Origin: an uncultured Alphaproteobacteria bacterium
GTDB taxonomy: Bacteria; Pseudomonadota; Alphaproteobacteria; Micavibrionales; Micavibrionaceae
Reading direction: 5' to 3'
DNA length: 64,000 bases
Assembly: GCA_937923625.1 (NCBI GenBank)
Contig: CALDTV010000007.1
Location: 1-64,000, forward strand
Part shown: piece by piece, positions 8,016 through 17,325 of the stretch
Layout of the letters: each line of letters begins with the position of its first letter
Position numbering within the stretch: position 1 is the stretch's first letter
The notes under the pieces: model-generated
The model's database searches: none
Seen by the model: the letters and a program-made list of their open reading frames with translations, nothing else
Told to the model about the DNA's origin: nothing
Program-made: the position numbers and the translations under genes

Positions 8016-9142
8016 TAAACGCTCTCCAATATAATCGCTGTTCCTTGACCGCCGCCAATGCACATGGTTACAAGGCCTGTTTTTAGTTTTTCGCGTTGCA
8101 TAAGCGATGCTAATTTACCCGTGATACGCGCCCCCGACGCGCCCAATGGATGACCCAATGCAATGGCCCCACCATCTAAATTCACTTTTGAGACATCTAA
8201 TTTCAGTTCTTGCAATACAGATAAAGACTGCGCGGAGAAAGCTTCATTCAATTCAGCAACATCAATGTCACCCATGCTTAATCCTGCACGGGTTAATGCT
8301 TTTTGCGTTGCAGGGACAGGGCCAATACCCATAATGGATGCATCACACCCCGCAACACCAACAGATTTAATACGCGCCAAAATTGGCAAGTCATGCTTTT
8401 TGGCATATTCTTCCGAAGCCACCAAAACAGCCGCCGCACCGTCGGTAAGCGGTGACGCCGTGCCAGCCGTGACTGTACCATTTTTATCAAAAGCCAAGTT
8501 TAATCCTGCCAATGCTTCTTTGGTTGTTCCTTCACGGATACAACCATCTTGATTGACATCACCAATGGTGACAATCTCATCTTTAAAATGTCCTGCGGCT
8601 TGGGCAGCGGCAGCTTTGGTTTGGGAATTCACAGCAAATTCTTCTTGGGTATCCCGATCAATTTTATATTTTTTGGCTAAATTCTCTGCGGTCTCTCCCA
8701 TACCGATATAGGCAGCAGGATTGATTTCCATCATTGCAGGATTGGGCATGGGATTAAATCCACCCATAGGAATACGCGACATTGATTCAACGCCCGCGCA
8801 GACAAATAAATCACCCGCACCCATTTGAATATAACCCGCCGCCATTTGAATAGTCGTCATGCTAGAGCCACAAAAACGATTCACGGTTGCGCCCGCAACG
8901 CTATCTGGCAGGCCAGCAAGTTGCGCGACAATTTTGGCTAAGTTAAATCCTTGTTCAGCCTCAGGAAAAGCACAGCCCATCAAGATATCTTCAATATCGT
9001 CCGCATTTGCGCCCGTCTCCGCAATAAGCGATTTTATGACTTCTGACGCCATATCATCAGGACGGGTTTGCGCCAGCGCACCTTTCATGGCGAACGTGAA
9101 AGGGGAGCGTTTGTAACCGCATAAAACGACAGGGGTTTGCAT
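8015..9142 (-). CDS. fadA: Acetyl-CoA acyltransferase (thiolase)
   Basis: A 375-residue thiolase of normal length. The nucleophilic cysteine is C91 in NRFCGSSM, the histidine lies in ALGHPLGASGAR and the second cysteine in MCIGGGQG, the three standard catalytic elements. The enzyme cleaves 3-ketoacyl-CoA with CoA, ending each beta-oxidation round; it could also run in the condensing direction. It is the first gene of a leftward operon (thiolase, two unknowns, FadN-like fusion) with all joints at or near zero spacing. A GAGAGAG-like ribosome-binding site precedes the ATG. Confidence 0.93.
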   Translation of the reverse strand: MQTPVVLCGYKRSPFTFAMKGALAQTRPDDMASEVIKSLIAETGANADDIEDILMGCAFPEAEQGFNLAKIVAQLAGLPDSVAGATVNRFCGSSMTTIQMAAGYIQMGAGDLFVCAGVESMSRIPMGGFNPMPNPAMMEINPAAYIGMGETAENLAKKYKIDRDTQEEFAVNSQTKAAAAQAAGHFKDEIVTIGDVNQDGCIREGTTKEALAGLNLAFDKNGTVTAGTASPLTDGAAAVLVASEEYAKKHDLPILARIKSVGVAGCDASIMGIGPVPATQKALTRAGLSMGDIDVAELNEAFSAQSLSVLQELKLDVSKVNLDGGAIALGHPLGASGARITGKLASLMQREKLKTGLVTMCIGGGQGTAIILESV

Positions 9143-9274
9143 TGAGAGAGCCTCCAGCTATATATAATTATTATTAAAATGCGCAATCATTTTGACTTAC
9201 AGGTGAAAATAAGGCAATGAATGATTTAGAATTTTTGAAATGAATATAACCATCAAAACAAAAGGAACTTCACT
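9143..9274. promoter_or_regulatory. Divergent promoter region between fadA and the FYDLN gene
   Basis: AT-rich gap of 132 bases that must hold promoters for both directions. I see TATATAAT on the fadA side and an AAAAGGAA ribosome-binding site before 9275, but no clear -35 elements. An AATAAGGCAAT string (near 9207) resembles the motif noted upstream of the secretion operons. Confidence 0.45.
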
Positions 9275-9673
9275 ATGTCAAAAGGCCTTAAACGAATTTG
9301 TATGAATTGTGGCATGCGATTTTATGATATGGAGAAAAGCCCCATAATTTGCCCGTCATGCAGCACAGAATTTACAGGTGAGACCAAAGTCAAAGCCCGT
9401 AGAGGTCGCGCCGCCATTGAAGAAGCTAAACCTGTCAAGGAAGCGGAGAATAAAGTAAACGCAGAAGATGATGACATTGATGATATTGATGCAGATGATG
9501 ATGTCGTAAGCTTAGATGATGTTGACGACGATGATGATGATCTAGATGATGACGATGATTCCACACTGACAATTGACTCTGACCCAGATGATCTAGACGG
9601 TAGTCTTGATTCTGTTGATGATGACGAAGAAGATTTAGACGATCTAGATGATGATGAAGACGATAAAAAATAA
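9275..9673 (+). CDS. FYDLN-acid family zinc-ribbon protein
   Basis: A 132-residue protein. The first 40 residues form a rubredoxin/zinc-ribbon-like knuckle with CMNCG and CPSCS pairs and the signature FYDMEKSPIICP, close to the FYDLN(K)SPIVCP core of family TIGR02300. The rest is extremely acidic, mostly Asp, with no fold signal. The family is known mainly from alphaproteobacteria and has no established function; a nucleic-acid-mimicking or RNA-polymerase-associated role is only a guess. It is monocistronic and divergent from the fatty-acid operon. Confidence 0.85.
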   Translation: MSKGLKRICMNCGMRFYDMEKSPIICPSCSTEFTGETKVKARRGRAAIEEAKPVKEAENKVNAEDDDIDDIDADDDVVSLDDVDDDDDDLDDDDDSTLTIDSDPDDLDGSLDSVDDDEEDLDDLDDDEDDKK

Positions 9674-9702
9674 TTTTTTAAATTCGCTCTTTTAAATTCT
9701 CA

Positions 9703-10260
9703 TTACCAGACGCTTTGCTTTTTTTGTGCAGAGCATGCATCGAGAAGCCCACAACGTAAGGAGTCTTGGCGTTGATTATCAGTGTCATACAAGCTGCGTT
9801 GTGATGGATGTATTTTATATAATTTTAGAATACGCCCAACATTTAAGACACCATCACGGTTAATTTGCTTCATCATAAAAATAGCCGCCGAGAGCGCTCT
9901 GTGTGCGGAACGTTGCGTTAATTTTAGGGGCTGACCATTTACTTTAATGTCAAAAATCAGTGGGTCTTTTGGTATTTTCAAATTTACACGGTCCTTTATC
10001 ATAAAAGACAAAATCGAAAGCTCCCTGCTTTCATTTTGAATATTATATTCCCAACCGCGAATACGAAGCTCGTATGTGAAAAATGATTGATGATTTTCAG
10101 TTCTAAAAGTTTGCACTGGTTGAACGTCATAAGAAAATCCTTTGATCAATGCATTGGCAGGATCCTTGAGCATTGTCTGCCCATGGCTCTTATCAATATC
10201 TTCAAAAGCGCGCCAACCAGATGGCGGCCAATGTTCTTCCAATTGATTGGATTGACCCAT
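9703..10260 (-). CDS. Hypothetical protein
   Basis: A 185-residue soluble protein without signal peptide or membrane segment. The middle is beta-rich (FTYELRIRGWEY and ILSFMIKDRVNLKI), the C-terminal third is basic. No family recognised. It is a single gene between the FYDLN gene and glmS; about 190 bases separate it from glmS and hold no clear signal. Confidence 0.55.
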   Translation of the reverse strand: MGQSNQLEEHWPPSGWRAFEDIDKSHGQTMLKDPANALIKGFSYDVQPVQTFRTENHQSFFTYELRIRGWEYNIQNESRELSILSFMIKDRVNLKIPKDPLIFDIKVNGQPLKLTQRSAHRALSAAIFMMKQINRDGVLNVGRILKLYKIHPSQRSLYDTDNQRQDSLRCGLLDACSAQKKQSVW

Positions 10261-10452
10261 AATTTTTGACCCTGTTGTAAGTCAGCCTTCTTTTATGAAA
10301 GCGTATTTATTTCTTTATTGGATAAAGTACAGCCTAAAACCCGCAGAAAATCAAGATTTTATTAATTTCACTGATCTGAAAGACAAAAATAAATGACATA
10401 ATACAAGGAATCGAACGCGCCAAGCTAATGAATTTATCTAAAAATACCTAAA

Positions 10453-12282
10453 CTATTCCACCGTGACGGACTTTGCGAGATTGCGGGGTTGATCGACGTC
10501 TGTGCCTTTTACAACGGCAATATGGTAAGAAAGCAATTGAATGGGAATGGTGTAAAGGATTGGCGCAACAAATGGATGTACGTCCCCCAAAGTGACGGAC
10601 CATGTTGTGATGTCGCTCATTTTCTTTGTACCGTTTTGATCGGAAAAAAGTAAAATTTTACCGCCGCGCGCGACCGTTTCTTGTACGTTCGAAAGAGTCT
10701 TATCAAATAACGGGTCATTCGATGGTGCAACAACAACAACAGGGACATTTTCGTCAATTAAAGCGATTGGACCATGCTTCATTTCGCCTGCGGCGTACCC
10801 TTCGGCATGTATGTACGAAATTTCTTTTAGCTTTAATGCCCCTTCCAGCGCAATGGGGTACATCACACCGCGCCCGATATAAAGCATATCGCGCGATTGA
10901 AAGATATCTTTTGCAATAAATTTTATTTCAGCATCATATTGAAGAATATCTGCCGCCAATTTAGGCAAATGGCGTAAGGTCTCCGCATAAGATTGGCGTT
11001 CTTCTTCTTGGATACGCTCACGTTTAAACGCCAGCGCCAGCGCCAAGCAAGCCAATGTTGTTAATTGCGTTGTAAAAGCTTTGGTCGACGCCACGCCAAT
11101 TTCTGGCCCTGCTAAAGTATGAAGAATTAAATCTGATTCACGCTCAATCGTGCTTTCAATTGTGTTGACAATCGACAGTACCGTTTGCCCTTCACGTTTA
11201 CAATAACGTAGGGCTTCAAGTGTATCGAGCGTTTCACCCGATTGCGAAATAAAGATACAAACGCCATCATCAGGCATCGGCGCTTCGCGATACCTAAATT
11301 CTGAGGCAATATCAATTTCACACGGGATACGGACAATTTGTTCAAACCAATATTTGGCCACCATGCAGGCATAAAAAGCTGTTCCGCAGGCAACCAGCGT
11401 GATCCGTGGCGCTTTATCAACAGCCGCTACAATATGATCAGGCAGGGCAATTTCGCCCGTTGATGGATTGATAAAGCTATTGAGCGTATCGCCAATCACA
11501 GCGGGCTGTTCGTAAATTTCTTTTAGCATAAAGTGAGGATACTCACCTTTGCCTGTTGTTGCGCCCGATTGTGCCGTGATGCGGATGGGGCGTTCAACAT
11601 TATCATTGTCGGCGGTATAAATTCTGACCTTATGACGGGTCATGGTCACGCGATCACCATCTTCCAAAAAACAAATTTTCTTCGTCAAGGGTGCCAGCGC
11701 ATAGGAGTCAGAAGCCAAAAACATTTCCCCCTCACCATATCCAACTGCCAGTGGCGTGCCGTGACGCGCCCCGATCATTAAGTCGTGTTCCCCAGAGAAA
11801 ATAATAGCCAGCGCATACGCACCTTCTAATCTCTCCAAGGCTTTATCCGCCGCGTCTTGCGGGCTCAAGCCTTGGGTTAAATAATGGGTAATTAAATGAG
11901 CAATCACTTCGGTATCTGTTTCGGTTTCAAAACGATATTGAAGTTGTTGAAGTTCTTCTTTGATCTCAACGTAATTCTCGATAATACCATTATGCACCAC
12001 AGCAACTTTATCTGTTGCGTGGGGATGTGCATTATTTGTTGTTGGCCTTCCGTGGGTCGCCCATCTTGTATGGCCAATACCAACTGTACCTTTTAATTCT
12101 TGTTTATCTAATAAATTTTGAAGATTAAACAGCTTGCCTTCTGCACGGCGGCGGTCGATATTTCCGTTACTTAAAGTCGCCACACCCGCAGAGTCATACC
12201 CCCTATATTCCAGCCTTTTCAAACCTTCTAACAATTGGGGAGCAGCTTCTTGGTCGCCGATAATGCCAATTATACCACACAT
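10453..12282 (-). CDS. glmS: Glutamine-fructose-6-phosphate aminotransferase
   Basis: A full-length 609-residue enzyme starting MCGIIG, where cysteine 2 becomes the N-terminal nucleophile of the glutaminase domain after Met removal. The glutaminase half includes RWATHG and HNGIIENY. Two SIS sugar isomerase domains follow, with CGTAFYAC and FISQSGET, and the protein ends in the usual KSVTVE. It makes glucosamine-6-phosphate from fructose-6-phosphate and glutamine, the entry to UDP-GlcNAc for peptidoglycan and lipid A. The ATG is 2 bases after the glmU stop, so the two enzymes are co-translated. No glmS ribozyme-like leader is possible at this spacing. Confidence 0.98.
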   Translation of the reverse strand: MCGIIGIIGDQEAAPQLLEGLKRLEYRGYDSAGVATLSNGNIDRRRAEGKLFNLQNLLDKQELKGTVGIGHTRWATHGRPTTNNAHPHATDKVAVVHNGIIENYVEIKEELQQLQYRFETETDTEVIAHLITHYLTQGLSPQDAADKALERLEGAYALAIIFSGEHDLMIGARHGTPLAVGYGEGEMFLASDSYALAPLTKKICFLEDGDRVTMTRHKVRIYTADNDNVERPIRITAQSGATTGKGEYPHFMLKEIYEQPAVIGDTLNSFINPSTGEIALPDHIVAAVDKAPRITLVACGTAFYACMVAKYWFEQIVRIPCEIDIASEFRYREAPMPDDGVCIFISQSGETLDTLEALRYCKREGQTVLSIVNTIESTIERESDLILHTLAGPEIGVASTKAFTTQLTTLACLALALAFKRERIQEEERQSYAETLRHLPKLAADILQYDAEIKFIAKDIFQSRDMLYIGRGVMYPIALEGALKLKEISYIHAEGYAAGEMKHGPIALIDENVPVVVVAPSNDPLFDKTLSNVQETVARGGKILLFSDQNGTKKMSDITTWSVTLGDVHPFVAPILYTIPIQLLSYHIAVVKGTDVDQPRNLAKSVTVE

Positions 12283-12284
12283 GG

Positions 12285-13628
12285 TTAATCATCTTCCTGT
12301 TGCTTTTTTTGTACGCGTTTCATACTGCGATATTGACTTGCCCAGCCTTCGTGATTTTCTTGGCGTGTCCGCGCAATGGCCATCGCATTGCCTGGAACAT
12401 TTTTATTTATCGTTGAATTCGCCGCCAAAATAGCTTTATCCCCTACAGTAACGGGTGCAAGGATAGTTGAATTTGACCCCACAAAAACACCATCGCCAAT
12501 TATTGTTTGATGTTTTAAAAAGCCATCATAATTGGCAATAATAGTGCCTGCACCAATATTGGTTTTTTCACCAATAATCGCATCACCAATATAAGAGACA
12601 TGTTTTGCTTTCGCCCCCTCTTTCAACGTAGAGCGATTAACTTCCGTAAAATTGCCCACACTTGCCGCTTTGCCAATGACTGATTTTGGGCGTATCCGTG
12701 CAAATGGGCCAATTTCGGCATTTTGTTCAATAATCGCGCCTTCAATATGCGAAAATGCATGAATGGTCACATTATCTTCGATACAAGTCAAAGGGCCAAT
12801 CACCACATTTGGCGCTATCACAACATCTTCACCAAATTCCGTATCCCAAGACAAATACACTGTGGCAGGATCGACCATGGAAACGCCTGCTTCCATTGCT
12901 TGTTGGCGCAAAATCGATTGGGCGGCATATTCATGTTCCGCCAATTCAAGCCGTGTGTTTACACCCCAGCGGCAAATCGATTGCCCTTCGATAACCGCTG
13001 TTTTAAAGCCATCTTCTTCGGCAATTTTAGGCAAATCGGTTAAGTAATATTCGCTTTGCGCATTATCGTTGCTTAATTTTCCCAGCCATTTTGATAAATG
13101 CTTTGCGGGTAAACAATAATTTCCTGCATTACAAAGATTAATTTTGCGCTCTTGCTCCGTACAATCTTTGTCTTCTACAATATGGCTTAAATAGCCATCA
13201 TCATGGGTAATCACCCGCCCTAATCCTGCGGGGTCTTCTTCTTTAATCGCCATAACAGAAAGGCCATCATGGTCAATCATGGTTTCCAATACACCCATAT
13301 CCACAAAAGGCTCATCGCCCATTAAAATAAGGACTTGTCCGTCAAAATCTTTCAAAGCCTCCGCAGCAGGCTTTACCGCGTCACCCGTTCCGTTTTGTTG
13401 TTTTTGAATCATGCATTGGTGCGGCGCGACAGCGTCCTGTACGTCATCCATATTGGGAGCCGTCACAACGATAATTCTCTCAGGTGCAAGACATTCAGCC
13501 GTTTCAATCAGCCAATTAATCATGGGGCGTCCCGCCACCTTATGCATCACTTTTGGCTTGGCAGAGCGCATGCGCGACCCTTTACCAGCGGCAAGAATAA
13601 TAATAGCGAGAGGAGTGTTATCTTCCAT
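12285..13628 (-). CDS. glmU: Bifunctional UDP-N-acetylglucosamine pyrophosphorylase / glucosamine-1-phosphate acetyltransferase
   Basis: A 447-residue protein with both GlmU domains. The N-terminal nucleotidyltransferase opens with LAAGKGSRM and PKVMHKVAGRPM. The C-terminal left-handed beta-helix has the hexad repeats ending in NYDG, IGDGVFVGSNSTILAPV. It acetylates GlcN-1-P and then couples it to UTP, giving UDP-GlcNAc in the cytoplasm. It is the first gene of the glmU-glmS operon, with about 180 bases of leader between it and the convergent end of the DUF3108 operon side. Confidence 0.97.
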   Translation of the reverse strand: MEDNTPLAIIILAAGKGSRMRSAKPKVMHKVAGRPMINWLIETAECLAPERIIVVTAPNMDDVQDAVAPHQCMIQKQQNGTGDAVKPAAEALKDFDGQVLILMGDEPFVDMGVLETMIDHDGLSVMAIKEEDPAGLGRVITHDDGYLSHIVEDKDCTEQERKINLCNAGNYCLPAKHLSKWLGKLSNDNAQSEYYLTDLPKIAEEDGFKTAVIEGQSICRWGVNTRLELAEHEYAAQSILRQQAMEAGVSMVDPATVYLSWDTEFGEDVVIAPNVVIGPLTCIEDNVTIHAFSHIEGAIIEQNAEIGPFARIRPKSVIGKAASVGNFTEVNRSTLKEGAKAKHVSYIGDAIIGEKTNIGAGTIIANYDGFLKHQTIIGDGVFVGSNSTILAPVTVGDKAILAANSTINKNVPGNAMAIARTRQENHEGWASQYRSMKRVQKKQQEDD

Positions 13629-13810
13629 GATGATTTTCTACACGAAATTAAGCAGAGAGACAAACTCACATCATGTTTCATAAAGTTGCATTAGACGCAT
13701 CAAGCCACGCAACTGTCACTCACATATTTGCCCGCCCTTAAGAAAGTAGGGAGTATCAGAGATAAATTCCGCCTTTGCCAATATGTGAAGGATTATTAGA
13801 CTTTAAAAAT
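13629..13810. other. Non-coding gap with an inverted repeat, upstream of glmU
   Basis: An 8-bp pair of arms, CACATATT near 13720 and AATATGTG near 13781, brackets about 50 bases, and GTTGC/GCAAC arms lie closer to glmU. This may be the glmU leader on the - strand or the terminator zone of no known gene. No consensus promoter is evident to me. Confidence 0.35.
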
Positions 13811-14662
13811 TTATTTCTTCGCAAGGGTTAAATGCTTATTACCATCGCGATAGCTGGTCATATGCATGAATAAAGTACCGTACGCTGTTTTCACACGTAC
13901 TTTCACGGGGACGGCTGGCTGGCCTTCGCTTACTTTGGCAAACCAAATTGTCGGCAATGTCCCTTTTTCACGGCCTTGTTCCTGAATAGACATCCAACCA
14001 CGCGGCTTTTCACGCCATTTTCCCGCAATAGGTTTTACTTCCGCCGTACATTCAACCGCAAGCCCTTTATAAACATTCCAGCGCGAGCTATCCAAATAAA
14101 CCTGCTTCTTTTGCTTAAACACCAATGTATAGCGACGCTTTCCATCAAAAACATCTTTTTCGCCCGAACATTGTCCCGTTTCACCGATTTTTTTCATCGT
14201 GTTTAAGGTCGCGGTTAAAACGTCTGTTGTCTGCTCAACCAGTTTTGGATCTACTTTTTTGGGTTTACCATCATTTGATTTATCCTTGATGGTATATTGA
14301 GCAAAAGAGCCGTCCTTATTGTATTTATATGTCTTGATCTCTTCGCTTTTGCGCCACGTCGTGGTTGCTTTATGTTCGCTAGGTTGGTCAATTTTACCTC
14401 TCCATCCTGTGCTCTCAAACTTACCCTCCCAAGGTGCCATTTTGCCCAATAAGCCGTATGTCTTTGCTTCGAGTGAGAGGCTATATTTATCTGGCACCGA
14501 TTGATCAATATCAAGATTGGCTTTAAGCGCATGAACACCGCCTGCATAAACATCATATTGCGCCTGCTGTTGCCCATTGGGCAAAGTTTGCGCAAAAGCC
14601 GAAGCTGACATGATCCACACACCCATCGTGATGAAAAGTAACATTCTAAAATTTCTATGCAT
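13811..14662 (-). CDS. DUF3108 exported protein
   Basis: 283 residues from the ATG at 14662. That start overlaps the FemAB-like stop by 8 bases and gives a proper signal peptide (MHRNFRMLL, hydrophobic core, cleavage near ASAFAQ). A longer frame starting at 14749 would add 29 unlikely residues. The mature protein is beta-rich and matches the DUF3108 pattern (YDVYAGGVHALKAN, AKTYGLLGKMAPWEG). DUF3108 proteins are periplasmic with no settled function. Co-transcription with the FemAB-like gene suggests an envelope role. Confidence 0.75.
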   Translation of the reverse strand: MHRNFRMLLFITMGVWIMSASAFAQTLPNGQQQAQYDVYAGGVHALKANLDIDQSVPDKYSLSLEAKTYGLLGKMAPWEGKFESTGWRGKIDQPSEHKATTTWRKSEEIKTYKYNKDGSFAQYTIKDKSNDGKPKKVDPKLVEQTTDVLTATLNTMKKIGETGQCSGEKDVFDGKRRYTLVFKQKKQVYLDSSRWNVYKGLAVECTAEVKPIAGKWREKPRGWMSIQEQGREKGTLPTIWFAKVSEGQPAVPVKVRVKTAYGTLFMHMTSYRDGNKHLTLAKK

Positions 14663-15617
14663 AATGACCCAAGAGCTGGACAAAGCTTGCGCCTGTACCT
14701 GTTTTAAATTTTTTAATGCCTTCTGCTGCGTCATCATTGATACCCCCAAGATCTATTTGTTTAATATTATACTCTTTTAACACATCCCGCGCCCGCCATA
14801 GCAATAAATGATGCGCGCAATATTTTCGCCCTAAATCTGACGAACAGCCAATTTGATAGGTCGCACTTTGACCATGTAATAAAAATAATACACCCGCGAT
14901 ATCCTCGCCTTTGTGACTTACTTTCCCTATCACCATAAAAGGCTGGTTTGTCGAAAAAGAGGCTAGATTATCCAGTAATTGGGGCGATATTCCCCGATAT
15001 CCTCGCATTGCCTTATCCACGGCACATTCGCATTTCAACCAAGAATAGAATTTCCCTTGGGTATCCCATTCCACCGTAATCTCTTCATTTTCTAACGAAT
15101 TCTCTGCTTTTTGCAAACTACCGCGCCAATTTGGGCGTAAATTTTTGCGGGCTTCTTGATTTTGTGTTTCTAAATCCCACCATAATGTTTGATAGGGGAT
15201 ATCATCCGCACCTTTCTTAAAACCCGCTTGTAACATAATTTGATGCGCCGCTTGACCATAATCTATTTCAGGCAAAATCCGGCGTTTACGTCCCAAACGG
15301 GCGGGAAGCTGTTTATTTAATTGCTCGAAAAATAATTTTACGTGAACCGCATTGCCAAACCCGTCAAACCACAATGGCCCCCGATCCAATATAACCGCGT
15401 GACACAACCGCCATAAAATACTGGCTTCCATTAACTGCACCAGCCCTGCTTCAACGCCATCAATAACAATTAAACCCCAACGCGCTTTTTGGCGGTGGGT
15501 TGCAGCGGCAGCCTTGGCGTAATCATAACTTTGCAAAATATTAGAGCGGGCAACGCTGTTAAACCGCGCCTCCCATTCCTTTAAACTCAAAATATTCCAT
15601 TTAATTTCACAGATCAT
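14655..15617 (-). CDS. FemAB/GNAT-like acyltransferase
   Basis: A 320-residue cytoplasmic protein with features of FemAB-type peptidyl transferases and related GNAT proteins. These are NWRGSLQKAE (as in the LRPxxRxxIrKA helix), AGVLFLLHGQSATYQIGCS, and near the end IDLGGINDD followed by GIKKFKTGTG. The last block is the typical (D)(L/W)GG..........(F)K..FG signature. Such enzymes transfer aminoacyl groups to lipid-linked peptidoglycan precursors or acyl groups to other acceptors; the real donor and acceptor are unknown. It heads a two-gene operon with DUF3108 and is divergent from yihY with only 28 bases between the start codons, so the promoters must overlap the coding ends. Confidence 0.75.
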   Translation of the reverse strand: MICEIKWNILSLKEWEARFNSVARSNILQSYDYAKAAAATHRQKARWGLIVIDGVEAGLVQLMEASILWRLCHAVILDRGPLWFDGFGNAVHVKLFFEQLNKQLPARLGRKRRILPEIDYGQAAHQIMLQAGFKKGADDIPYQTLWWDLETQNQEARKNLRPNWRGSLQKAENSLENEEITVEWDTQGKFYSWLKCECAVDKAMRGYRGISPQLLDNLASFSTNQPFMVIGKVSHKGEDIAGVLFLLHGQSATYQIGCSSDLGRKYCAHHLLLWRARDVLKEYNIKQIDLGGINDDAAEGIKKFKTGTGASFVQLLGHYA

Positions 15618-15645
15618 AGGTTCTTTTTACGCTTGAAATCATGCT

Positions 15646-16503
15646 ATGAATAGCATCATGTTTTTAAATCTTATTAAAAAAACCGCGTCACCTTTTATTT
15701 TTGCCGCTCAACGCATGATGGCAGAAGACGGCATGATGGCGGCGGGGCATATCGCCTTTACAGCATTTTTGTCGCTTTTTCCTTTTTTGATTTTCTTGGC
15801 CGCCTTGGCTGGCTTCATCAGCTCCCCTGAAGATGTGCCCAAAATGGTGGATTTGATGTTTCAATTTATGCCCAAGGAAGTCGCTGAAGCCATGGCACCA
15901 GCAGTCACAGAGGTCATTAGTGTGAAACCCAAAGGGCTGTTAACAATCGGCTTTATTGGCACGTTATGGGCAGCCTCTAGCGGGGTTGAATCTTTACGTA
16001 TTGCCCTTAACCGCGCCTATCACGTCAGCCAAAAACGTCCTATTTGGCAAAGGCGCTTACAAGGCGTTCTGTTTGTTATCTTGGCCGCCTTCCTGATCTT
16101 TTTCATGTCGCTGATGGTATTATTTGGCCCTGTCATTTGGAACCTTGCAGAACCGCTCTTACATTTTAGCTTCTTACAAGAAATTGTTTTCGACGTCAGC
16201 CGCTATGGATCGGCTTTTCTGGTTTTAATCGGTGCTTTGCTTATTCTCCATCGTTTCTTACCGCACATTACCCAAGATGCCACAGCCTTACTGCCGGGTG
16301 TATGTTTTACGGCCTTTGTCTTTTTATTGGGCGGTACGGCTTTTTCGATCTACCTTGCAAATTTTGGTAATTATAACGTCACCTATGGCTCTCTGGGCAG
16401 TATTGTTATTGCCCTAATTTTCTTTTATGTTACAGCCATCTTATTTATCTATGGTGCATATTTGAACAATGCTTTAAATCAAGCGCCCAACAAGAAGGAC
16501 TAA
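15646..16503 (+). CDS. YihY/BrkB family inner-membrane protein
   Basis: 285 residues with about six membrane helices and the family's typical N-terminal sequence of a soluble helix followed by GHIAFTAFLSLFPFLIFLAAL. The central IGTLWAASSGVESLRIALNRAY block matches the conserved core of the YihY family, and YGSLGSIVIALIFFYVTAILFIYGAYLN is the last helix pair. The family was once called ribonuclease BN by mistake; its true function, perhaps transport, is not settled. It is followed 6 bases later by dapD. Confidence 0.9.
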   Translation: MNSIMFLNLIKKTASPFIFAAQRMMAEDGMMAAGHIAFTAFLSLFPFLIFLAALAGFISSPEDVPKMVDLMFQFMPKEVAEAMAPAVTEVISVKPKGLLTIGFIGTLWAASSGVESLRIALNRAYHVSQKRPIWQRRLQGVLFVILAAFLIFFMSLMVLFGPVIWNLAEPLLHFSFLQEIVFDVSRYGSAFLVLIGALLILHRFLPHITQDATALLPGVCFTAFVFLLGGTAFSIYLANFGNYNVTYGSLGSIVIALIFFYVTAILFIYGAYLNNALNQAPNKKD

Positions 16504-16509
16504 CAAACG

Positions 16510-17325
16510 ATGGAACAAATCATTAACGATGCATGGGATAATCGCGATAACGTCAACGCCCAAACCACTGGTGAAATCCGTGATGCTGTTGAAACTGCGT
16601 TAAATGATCTTGATGCAGGAAAATCACGCATCGCAGAAAAAAATAACGGCGAATGGCACGTGAATCAATGGCTGAAAAAAGCCGTTCTGTTGTCTTTTCG
16701 TTTAAATGACATGGAAGCCATGAGCGGCGGGCCGCAGGGCGGTAGCTGGTGGGATAAAGTGCCATCGAAATTTAATAACTGGGGCGAAGCCGACTTTAAA
16801 GCGGCAGGTTTTCGCGCTGTGCCTAATTGTATTGTCCGTCATTCTGCCTATATCGCGCAAAATGTTGTGTTAATGCCTAGCTTTGTTAATCTGGGCGCCT
16901 ATGTTGATGAAGGCACAATGGTTGACACATGGGCGACCATTGGCTCATGCGCGCAAATTGGCAAAAACTGCCATATTTCTGGTGGAACAGGTATCGGCGG
17001 CGTATTAGAGCCCCTGCAAGCTGGCCCTGTCATCATTGAAGACAATGTTTTCATCGGCGCACGATCAGAAGTCGCTGAAGGTGTTGTGGTGGAAGAAGGT
17101 TCCGTCATCTCCATGGGTGTCTTTCTTGGGGCGTCGACTAAAATTGTTGATCGTGAAAGCGGTGAGATATTTTTTGGTCGCGTGCCTGCTTATTCTGTTG
17201 TCGTTCCTGGTACGTTGCCAGGCAAAACACCCGAAGCACCCCAGCTTGCTTGCGCGGTGATTGTAAAACGTGTTGATGAAAAAACACGCTCCAAAACATC
17301 TATCAATGAATTGCTTCGTGATTAA
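16510..17325 (+). CDS. dapD: Tetrahydrodipicolinate N-succinyltransferase
   Basis: A 271-residue trimeric left-handed beta-helix enzyme of standard length. Seen are the N-terminal helical part, [11 protein letters not shown], then [34 protein letters not shown] and the C-terminal [19 protein letters not shown]. It adds succinate from succinyl-CoA to tetrahydrodipicolinate in the lysine/meso-diaminopimelate route in the cytoplasm. The stop overlaps the dapE start by one base (TAATG), coupling the consecutive pathway enzymes. Confidence 0.97.
   Translation: MEQIINDAWDNRDNVNAQTTGEIRDAVETALNDLDAGKSRIAEKNNGEWHVNQWLKKAVLLSFRLNDMEAMSGGPQGGSWWDKVPSKFNNWGEADFKAAGFRAVPNCIVRHSAYIAQNVVLMPSFVNLGAYVDEGTMVDTWATIGSCAQIGKNCHISGGTGIGGVLEPLQAGPVIIEDNVFIGARSEVAEGVVVEEGSVISMGVFLGASTKIVDRESGEIFFGRVPAYSVVVPGTLPGKTPEAPQLACAVIVKRVDEKTRSKTSINELLRD

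Noticed and set aside
9470-9670. Repetitive GATGAT tract as a DNA repeat or microsatellite
   Set aside because: It is the coding sequence of the Asp-rich tail of the FYDLN protein with mixed Asp/Glu codons.
10400-10430. GGAATCGAAC string resembling part of a tRNA T arm near the glmS end
   Set aside because: No acceptor, anticodon or D arm can be built around it; chance similarity.
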